From NCBI GenBank assembly GCA_945910715.1, contig CAMDZU010000018.1, forward strand, positions 1 to 11,395: a stretch of 11,395 nt of DNA, given 5' to 3'. The stretch comes from an uncultured Clostridia bacterium. Its GTDB lineage: Bacteria > Bacillota > Clostridia > Oscillospirales > Ruminococcaceae. Under the pieces are notes generated by a model. That model made no database searches and was not told where the DNA came from. It worked only from the letters and a program-made list of their open reading frames with translations. The position numbers were made by a program, and so were the translations under genes. This document shows, piece by piece, positions 6,482 to 11,395 of this stretch (position 1 is its first letter; each line of letters opens with the position of its first letter).

Positions 6482-6848
6482 TTTCTTCTTCCTTGTCTGT
6501 TGTTGGTTTAGGGAGATTGTCAATGATTTTGCTGATGTGGTCGTAATAATCAAGGGAATTGTCCGGCAGGAAAATAAGCTCGGGCATTTTGCGCATTTTT
6601 ATTCTTGCGTTGATGCGCCTTTTGAAAAAGCCTGCCGCGCCCTTTAAGCACTCCACTGCTTCGTTTGTTTTTTCCTTGCCGCCGTGGCAGGAAATGTAGA
6701 TTTTGCAGTAGCTTAAATCGGAGGTTATTTCAAGGTGGGAAACCGAAACAATTCCTCCCGCAACTCTGCTGTCCTTTATTTCCTGCATAGCGACGGATAT
6801 TTCTCTTTTTACGTCTTCGGATAAACGCTGAAGATTATGATTTGCCAT
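6471..6848 (-). CDS. rbfA: 30S ribosome-binding factor A
   Basis: A 125-residue single-KH-fold protein that binds the immature 30S subunit and assists maturation of 16S rRNA. The N-terminus (RLSEDVKREISVAMQEIKDSRV) and the core TSDLSYCKIYISC, followed by an 'ECLKGAAGFFKRRINARIKMRKMPELIFLPDNSLDYYDHI' type helix-strand region, match the family. The C-terminus is a short acidic tail (KEEENEN). That tail region doubles as the ribosome binding site and start of the next gene, which overlaps by 11 bases. The start ATG at 6848 has AAAGGAG just upstream and lies 26 bases after the infB stop, as in most bacteria where rbfA follows infB. Confidence 0.96.
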   Translation of the reverse strand: MANHNLQRLSEDVKREISVAMQEIKDSRVAGGIVSVSHLEITSDLSYCKIYISCHGGKEKTNEAVECLKGAAGFFKRRINARIKMRKMPELIFLPDNSLDYYDHISKIIDNLPKPTTDKEEENEN

Positions 6849-6874
6849 AACGTTTCTCCTTTCGTTAAAGTAGG

Positions 6875-9559
6875 TTAATCCTTTATTTCTTCCATAATGA
6901 AGGCTTCAAAAATGTCGCCTTCCTTCATATCGGTGAACTTTTCAAGGGTAATACCGCACTCGTAGCCCTCCGCAACTTCCTTTGCGTCGTCCTTGAAGCG
7001 CTTTAAGCTGCTCATTTTGTCCTCTGAAAGCACAATACCGTCACGGACAACTCTTATTTCGGCGTTTCTGGTTACCTTGCCCGAAAGCACATAGCAGCCT
7101 GCAACAGCGCCTACGCCCGTAATCTTGTAAACCTGACGCACCTCGATTTTGCCCAGAGGAACTTCCTTGAACTTAGGAGCGAGCATACCCTTCATTGCCG
7201 CCTGGATTTCCTCGATTGCGTCATAGATAATGCGGTAGCACTTGATTTCAACTCCGTCACGCTTTGCGTTGTCCTCTGCGTTTGCGTTTGGTCTTACGTT
7301 AAAGCCTACGATAATTGCGTTGGAGGCGTTTGCAAGCATAACGTCGCTTTCGTTGATTGCGCCTACGCCGCCGTGGATTACCTTAACTCTTACTTCCTCG
7401 TTGGAAAGCTTCATAAGGGACTGGGTTACCGCTTCAACAGAGCCCTGTACGTCCGCCTTTACGATAATGGGCAGCTCCTTCATTTCGTCGCTTGCAATCT
7501 GCTGGAACAGATTGTCAAGAGTTACCTTCTGATACAGCTTGAACTGCTCCTCCTTAGCGTCGAACTTACGCTTTTCAACCAGCTCTCTTGCCAGCTTTTC
7601 GTTTTCAACAGCCGCAAAGGTGTCCCCTGCGCTCGGAACCTCCGCAAGACCCATTATTTCAACAGGAACAGACGGACCTGCTTCCTTGACTGTTCTGCCC
7701 TTATCGTCACGCATTACACGAACACGGCCAACGGCTGTGCCTGCGATAATAGCGTCCCCTGTATGGAGAGTACCGTTCTGTACGAGAAGTGTTGCAATCG
7801 GACCTCTGCCCTTGTCAAGTCTTGCCTCGATAACTGCGCCCTTTGCAAGACGGTCGGGGTTAGCCTTTAACTCCATAACGTCCGCTGTAAGACCTACCAT
7901 TTCAAGCAGGTCGTCAATGCCCTCGCCTGTCTTTGCGGAAACGGGAACGCATATAGTATCGCCGCCCCATTCCTCAACAACAAGACCATGTTCGGTAAGC
8001 TCCTGCTTTACACGCTCGGGATTTGCGCCTGGCTTGTCGATTTTGTTGATTGCAACGATAATGGAAACTCCTGCCGCCTTTGCGTGGTTGATTGCTTCAA
8101 CGGTCTGGGGCATAATGCCGTCGTCCGCCGCAACAACAAGTATTGCAATATCCGTTACGCTTGCTCCTCTTGCACGCATTGCTGTAAAGGCTTCATGACC
8201 CGGAGTATCAAGGAAGGTTATCTCACGTCCCCCTGCGTTTACACGGTAAGCGCCGATATGCTGTGTGATACCGCCTGCTTCGCCCTCTGCAACGCTGGCG
8301 TTTCTGATTTTGTCAAGGAGCGAGGTCTTGCCGTGGTCAACGTGTCCCATTACTACAACAACGGGCGGTCTTGGCTTAAGGTTTTCGTCTGTGTCCTCAA
8401 TCTCCTCAAACAGCTTTTCCTCGATTGTGACAATGACTTCCTTTTCAACCTTTGCGCCTAATTCCTCCGCAACAAGGGCCGCTGTGTCAAAGTCGATAAC
8501 CTGATTTATGGTGCACATTTCGCCTAATTCGAACAGCTTTTTGATAACCTCGGTGGCGGTTACCTTAAGTCTTGAGGCAAGCTCGGAAACAACGATTTCG
8601 TCGGGAATCTGTACCTTAAGCTGCTGCTTTCTTGCTCTTTCAAGCTCCAGGCGCTTAAGCTTCTGCGCTTCGGTTTCACGGTTGTTCTTGCTGCCGAAGG
8701 GCTTTTTCTGCTGTGATTTCTGATTGATTTTCTGCTTCTTTGTGAAAGCGTCCTGCTTGGAATTTCTCATTCCCTGAGGAGCGATTGTTTCATAGCGCTC
8801 GTTGTATTTGTCAAGGTCAACATAGCTGCCTCTTGTGTCAACACGCTTTGTTACCTGCTCGCCACGCTGTACAGCCTCGCCCTTCTGCTTCTGATTTGCA
8901 ACGGGGGGCTCGTTTGTCTTGATATTGGTAATGTCAACAGCAGGAGCAACGGTCTTGGGAGCGATTTTCTGAGGTGCAGGCTGCTTTTTGTCTGCGGGAC
9001 GGTCGTTTCTGTTGTCCCTGTTAAAGCCGTCCTTGCCGGAATTGCCCTTTCCGTTCTGACGATTATCACGGTTATCACGATTATCACGGCTGTCGCGGTT
9101 ATCACGATTGCCCTGTGGGCGCTGTCCGTTCTGATTTCCTGCGGGGCGCTGCTGGCGGTCGCCGTTCTGATTGTTCTTTGGACGGTCGCTGTTCTTCCTT
9201 TCGGCGTTCTGATTGCTCTGTGCAGGCTGCTTTGGCTTTTCGGCAGGCTTTTCCTGCTTTTGCTCCTTTGGCTCGGGCTTTGGCTCAGGCTTTGGCTCTG
9301 CCTTTGGCTCGGGCTTAGGCTCAGGCTTAGGCTCGGGCTTTGGCTCTTCCTTTCTGGTTGCCGAAGCGAAATATTCGTTGAAGCTTTCAACCTGATTTGC
9401 CTGTGAGATTTTCTCAAGGACAATATCAAGCTCCGCACCCTCTAAAGACGCGGTATTTTTCTTTTCAACGCCGCAGTATTCCTTTACAACGTCGATAATT
9501 TCATTTGGCGTTACGTTAAGGTTTTTTGCAACGTCGCGTAATTTGTCTTTTTGTTCCAT
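6875..9559 (-). CDS. infB: Translation initiation factor IF-2
   Basis: GTPase that places fMet-tRNA on the 30S subunit and promotes subunit joining; 894 residues. Domains in order: an IF2-N module at about 5-55; a charged disordered linker at about 70-310 with a PEPK-type tract (72-98) and an RDN-type tract (151-167); a second IF2-N module at about 317-375; the G domain; then beta-barrel domains and the C-terminal fMet-tRNA-binding domain (LKRF....KEV..GYECGI...). GTPase motifs are GHVDHGKT (405-412), the switch threonine in [10 protein letters not shown] (429-438), DTPGHE (451-456), NKID (505-508) and a later SAKTGEG. The start ATG at 9559 follows GGGGG by seven bases. It lies 45 bases after ylxQ and 26 before rbfA. 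The long linker is normal for the family in position but rich in repeats. Confidence 0.98.
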   Translation of the reverse strand: MEQKDKLRDVAKNLNVTPNEIIDVVKEYCGVEKKNTASLEGAELDIVLEKISQANQVESFNEYFASATRKEEPKPEPKPEPKPEPKAEPKPEPKPEPKEQKQEKPAEKPKQPAQSNQNAERKNSDRPKNNQNGDRQQRPAGNQNGQRPQGNRDNRDSRDNRDNRDNRQNGKGNSGKDGFNRDNRNDRPADKKQPAPQKIAPKTVAPAVDITNIKTNEPPVANQKQKGEAVQRGEQVTKRVDTRGSYVDLDKYNERYETIAPQGMRNSKQDAFTKKQKINQKSQQKKPFGSKNNRETEAQKLKRLELERARKQQLKVQIPDEIVVSELASRLKVTATEVIKKLFELGEMCTINQVIDFDTAALVAEELGAKVEKEVIVTIEEKLFEEIEDTDENLKPRPPVVVVMGHVDHGKTSLLDKIRNASVAEGEAGGITQHIGAYRVNAGGREITFLDTPGHEAFTAMRARGASVTDIAILVVAADDGIMPQTVEAINHAKAAGVSIIVAINKIDKPGANPERVKQELTEHGLVVEEWGGDTICVPVSAKTGEGIDDLLEMVGLTADVMELKANPDRLAKGAVIEARLDKGRGPIATLLVQNGTLHTGDAIIAGTAVGRVRVMRDDKGRTVKEAGPSVPVEIMGLAEVPSAGDTFAAVENEKLARELVEKRKFDAKEEQFKLYQKVTLDNLFQQIASDEMKELPIIVKADVQGSVEAVTQSLMKLSNEEVRVKVIHGGVGAINESDVMLANASNAIIVGFNVRPNANAEDNAKRDGVEIKCYRIIYDAIEEIQAAMKGMLAPKFKEVPLGKIEVRQVYKITGVGAVAGCYVLSGKVTRNAEIRVVRDGIVLSEDKMSSLKRFKDDAKEVAEGYECGITLEKFTDMKEGDIFEAFIMEEIKD
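9056..9112 (-). repeat. 9-base tandem repeat in infB encoding RDN units
   Basis: Within the IF-2 linker, residues 151-167 read as RDN/RDS units ([15 protein letters not shown] and flanks), encoded by near-identical nine-base units (on the plus strand, variants of TTATCACGA and TTATCACGG). The tandem lies in a disordered spacer, so copy number may vary in frame without damaging the GTPase core. Confidence 0.75.
9266..9346 (-). repeat. 12-base tandem repeat in infB encoding PEPK units
   Basis: Residues 72-98 of IF-2 form a run of proline-glutamate-proline-lysine units with one PKAEPK interruption. The DNA repeats with a 12-base main period and a six-base sub-period (GGCTCGGGCTTT and variants on the plus strand). 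Such alternating P/E/K tracts usually form extended stiff linkers. The repeat is in frame and probably variable in length between strains. Confidence 0.8.
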
Positions 9560-9577
9560 TCAGTATCCCCCAATGAT

Positions 9578-9608
9578 ATTATAAGTAGAAATTTGTTATT
9601 TATTTCAA
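9578..9608 (-). promoter_or_regulatory. Possible internal promoter upstream of infB
   Basis: On the minus strand TTGAAA (9603-9608, overlapping the ylxQ stop) is followed 19 bases later by a perfect TATAAT (9578-9583). The spacing is longer than the usual 17, and a start about seven bases on would leave only a leader of roughly 12 bases, placing the infB Shine-Dalgarno at the very 5' end. The match could be chance in an AT-rich gap. Confidence 0.25.
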
Positions 9609-9898
9609 TTAGACAGGCTTTTGTAAAAGCCCTCATCTAAGATAGCGATAACGCCTATTCTTTTTCCCAGCACCTGCTGCAATTGATCCATTGTGCAGTC
9701 GATTTCCGCAACCTTTGCATTACTGCGCTGCGCTCGGAAAAGAACCTCTTTTTTTGTTTTGGCGGAAATATCCTTTGCAATAAGAATACCTGCCGCCTTG
9801 GACTTAGGCTTTTCAAGCTCCTCGAAAACGGCGTCAAAGCCGCCTATAAGCTTTCCTGCCTTTCTGCACAGTCCTATTGTGTTAAGCTTATTGTTCAT
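9605..9898 (-). CDS. ylxQ: YlxQ, L7Ae/L30e-family RNA-binding protein
   Basis: A 97-residue small protein of the L7Ae/L30e fold, a family that binds kink-turn RNA. The N-terminus NTIGLCRKAGKLIGGFDAV and the C-terminal GKRIGVIAILDEGF are typical of the bacterial YlxQ branch, as is AAGILIAKDIS. Its cellular role is not firmly known; the location between rnpM and infB suggests a link with translation or RNA processing. The start ATG at 9898 overlaps the rnpM stop as ATGA, implying coupled translation. A longer frame from 9952 exists but begins inside rnpM and adds a stretch not typical of the family. Confidence 0.9.
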   Translation of the reverse strand: MNNKLNTIGLCRKAGKLIGGFDAVFEELEKPKSKAAGILIAKDISAKTKKEVLFRAQRSNAKVAEIDCTMDQLQQVLGKRIGVIAILDEGFYKSLSN

Positions 9899-10158
9899 AG
9901 CTTTTTGATTTCCTGTTCCAGCTGGTCGTAAACCTCGCTCGGTATCTGACATTTAAGGGAGCGTTCAAGGCTGCGCTTTTTTCTTGCCATTGCAAAGCAT
10001 TCGGCGTCCCTGCAGATATATGCTCCTCTGCCAGATTTCTTTCCCGTAAGGTCAAGGGAAATTTCTCCCTCCTTGCTCCTTACAATACGAAGCAGTCCCT
10101 TTTTGCCCGTCATTTCATCACAGCCAAGGCATTTTCTCAGCGGTACTTTCTTCTCCAT
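9895..10158 (-). CDS. rnpM: RNase P modulator RnpM (YlxR family)
   Basis: An 87-residue basic protein of the YlxR family; a Firmicutes member has been described as binding the RNase P RNA and modulating its activity. Family motifs are RKCLGCDEM (residues 8-16), a central LD..GKK and GRGAYICRDAECF (43-55), then KKRSLERSLK. Four cysteines, C10, C13, C49 and C54, are arranged as two pairs and could bind a metal; this is inference. The start ATG at 10158 is five bases after the nusA stop, with its purine-rich site inside nusA. The gene overlaps ylxQ at its 3' end. Confidence 0.93.
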   Translation of the reverse strand: MEKKVPLRKCLGCDEMTGKKGLLRIVRSKEGEISLDLTGKKSGRGAYICRDAECFAMARKKRSLERSLKCQIPSEVYDQLEQEIKKL

Positions 10159-10163
10159 ACCGA

Positions 10164-11231
10164 TTAACCCTCGAAAAATCCGCTTTCGGGCTTGATGTCG
10201 ATTTTGAAGCCTGTAAGTCTTGCGGCAAGCTTTGCGTTCTGACCCTTGTTGCCGATTGCAAGGGAAAGCTGGCTGTCGGGAACAAGCACGGTGCAGGCCT
10301 TTACGGTTTCATCGGGAATTTCAACACTTACCACGTCCGAAGGCTTAAGCGCCTGCTTGATAAATTCCTTTGGGTCGTCGCTGTACATTACAACGTCGAT
10401 TTTCTCGCCCTTAAGCTCCTCGCATATCTTGCTTATTCTGCTTCTCTGCGGACCTATGCAGGAGCCGAGAGCGTCAACGTTAGGGTCGTTGCTGATAACG
10501 GCGATTTTGCTTCTTGAGCCCGGCTCACGGCTGATTGACTTTATCTCAACTGTGCCGTCGTGAATTTCTGGAACTTCGTTTTCAAAAAGACGCTTGATAA
10601 GCTCTCTTGCTGTTCTGCTGATTTTGAGAGTGGGGCGCTTGTCTGTTGCGGATACGCCTGAAACGTAAACCTGAACAACGTCCCCTACCTTCAAGGTTTC
10701 GCCGGGAATCTGCTCGCTCTTGAAAAGAGGAACTTCGTTGTGGTTGATGTCCACCATTGCATTGCCCGAAACAGGCTCGATTTTAAGCACTGTTGCAGGC
10801 TTCATTTCGTTCTGGTATCCGCCCCATTGCTCGATAAGCTGTGAGCGTTCAACCTCCTTGATGCCCTGCTTGATAACCTGCTTTGCGGTCTGAGCGGCAA
10901 TACGTCCGAAATGCTTTGTGTCAAGCTTTATGGGGCACATATCGCCTATCTGCATACGCTTGCTGATTGTTCTTGCTTCGTCAAGGGTAATCTGATTTGC
11001 AGGGTCTTCTACCTCTTCAACTACTTCCTTTAAGATAGCAACGTCGAACTTGCCCTTTTCAAGGTCGAAGTTGAACTGTGTGTTTTCGCTGTGGGGATAG
11101 TCCTTTTTGATTGCGATTACAAGGGCAGTCTGAATCTTCTCGATAAGCACGTTGGGCTCGATTCCCTTTTCCTTTGCAAGGGCTGAAAGCGCCTCGAAGA
11201 AGTTAGGTGTATTTTCGGTATTTTTAGCCAT
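10164..11231 (-). CDS. nusA: Transcription termination/antitermination protein NusA
   Basis: A 355-residue factor that binds RNA polymerase and nascent RNA and controls pausing, termination and antitermination. Domains: N-terminal polymerase-binding domain (about 1-130), S1 domain (about 133-205, ATVLKIEPVSGNAMVDI...), KH1 (about 225-295) and KH2 (about 300-350). There is no C-terminal acidic repeat region, as is normal in Firmicutes. KH2 carries an intact GNKG (327-330), but the KH1 loop reads GPQRSR (260-265) where the family usually has a GxxG such as GMRG. The start ATG at 11231 lies 13 bases after AGGAGG; an out-of-frame ATG closer to that site heads a five-codon frame. No other in-frame start is near. 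It follows rimP by 32 bases. Confidence 0.97.
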   Translation of the reverse strand: MAKNTENTPNFFEALSALAKEKGIEPNVLIEKIQTALVIAIKKDYPHSENTQFNFDLEKGKFDVAILKEVVEEVEDPANQITLDEARTISKRMQIGDMCPIKLDTKHFGRIAAQTAKQVIKQGIKEVERSQLIEQWGGYQNEMKPATVLKIEPVSGNAMVDINHNEVPLFKSEQIPGETLKVGDVVQVYVSGVSATDKRPTLKISRTARELIKRLFENEVPEIHDGTVEIKSISREPGSRSKIAVISNDPNVDALGSCIGPQRSRISKICEELKGEKIDVVMYSDDPKEFIKQALKPSDVVSVEIPDETVKACTVLVPDSQLSLAIGNKGQNAKLAARLTGFKIDIKPESGFFEG

Positions 11232-11243
11232 TGTTTTCCATTG

Positions 11244-11250
11244 TCCTCCT
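11244..11250 (-). promoter_or_regulatory. Ribosome binding site of nusA, with long spacing
   Basis: AGGAGGA on the minus strand, a near-perfect Shine-Dalgarno. The true nusA ATG (11231) is 13 bases after AGGAGG, while an out-of-frame ATG (11241) is only three bases after it. The heptamer ACAATGG occurs twice, ten bases apart, around these two ATGs, which looks like a small local duplication. Confidence 0.6.
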
Positions 11251-11263
11251 GAAATAAATATTA

Positions 11264-11395
11264 TTATAAATCGGAATTGATTTTGATGCACTTTGCGATT
11301 TTAAGCGTTCTTTCGCCCTCGTCGGAGGTAAGAGTGATTTCTCCCTCCTCCTCGTTATAGGCGGAAAGAATACCGTAAACAGGGATTTCCTTGCC
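11264..11395 (-). CDS. rimP: Ribosome maturation factor RimP, C-terminal fragment
   Basis: The last 43 codons of a gene whose 5' part lies beyond the right edge of the window. The visible peptide starts GKEIPVYGILSAYNEEEGEITL and ends with a short basic-hydrophobic strand and TAA. It matches the C-terminal SH3-like barrel of RimP, where 'GKK.F.G.L......G.I.L' is conserved. RimP binds the free 30S subunit and helps its maturation. Immediate position upstream of nusA is the strongest support. The fragment is too short for domain detail. Confidence 0.85.
   Translation of the reverse strand, partial: GKEIPVYGILSAYNEEEGEITLTSDEGERTLKIAKCIKINSDL

Noticed and set aside
6482..6553. A longer nrnA start 24 codons upstream
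   Set aside because: The extra residues lie within rbfA, are not typical of the family, and the ATG at 6481 has a well-placed ribosome binding site.
7539..8198. A 219-codon plus-strand frame opposite infB
   Set aside because: Ser/Thr/Ala-rich antisense shadow of the conserved IF-2 GTPase domain.
8768..8770. Internal ATG (codon 264) of infB as a start for a short IF-2 form
   Set aside because: The nearest purine tract (AGGGA) directly abuts the ATG, too close to act as a ribosome binding site; no other support.
9056..9346. Tandem repeats as a CRISPR array
   Set aside because: Units are 9 or 12 bases, contiguous without spacers, in frame and inside infB.

Overview
The window is a conserved translation and RNA-metabolism operon of a Gram-positive (Firmicutes) bacterium. 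All confident genes lie on the minus strand, so transcription runs from high to low coordinates. The order rimP-nusA-rnpM(ylxR)-ylxQ-infB-rbfA-nrnA-like-truB-ribF is the Firmicutes form of the nusA-infB operon. NusA has no C-terminal acidic repeats, and YlxR and YlxQ sit between nusA and infB. Together with the Gld-type ABC exporter and near-balanced base composition, this suggests a clostridial gut or rumen lineage, probably Ruminococcus-like Oscillospiraceae. That placement is inference from gene content and protein style; no 16S rRNA is present.

Layout along transcription. 11395-11264: 3' end of rimP (30S maturation). 11231-10164: nusA (elongation and termination factor). 10158-9895: rnpM. 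9898-9605: ylxQ (L7Ae-like). 9559-6875: infB (IF2) with a long repetitive N-terminal linker. 6848-6471: rbfA. 6481-5525: DHH/DHHA1 phosphoesterase of the NrnA type. 5526-5327: a dense cluster of hairpins bounded by inverted repeats. 5326-4430: truB. 4418-3522: ribF. 3503-2052: gltX. 2051-1973: short intergenic region with a dyad and a weak possible promoter. 1972-974: ABC ATPase. 974-270: ABC-2 permease. 230-1: N-terminus of a GldG-like auxiliary protein, cut by the window edge.

Most neighbours are separated by fewer than 50 bases or overlap (nrnA starts inside rbfA, ylxQ overlaps rnpM, the permease overlaps the ATPase), so translation is probably coupled. The block joins ribosome maturation (RimP, RbfA), transcription control (NusA), RNase P modulation (RnpM), initiation (IF2), RNA-end turnover (NrnA), tRNA modification and charging (TruB, GltX) and flavin cofactor synthesis (RibF). 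The ABC genes form a separate module, possibly with their own promoter.

No gene-free stretch exceeds 300 bases. The longest gap (5327-5524, about 198 bases) is also the most unusual region: at least six stem-loops packed into two modules, each closed by its own inverted repeat, resembling a MITE- or REP-like intergenic element inside an otherwise compact operon. I see no defence system, CRISPR array, complete transposase, rRNA or tRNA gene. Apart from the hairpin element, this is a conserved housekeeping region.
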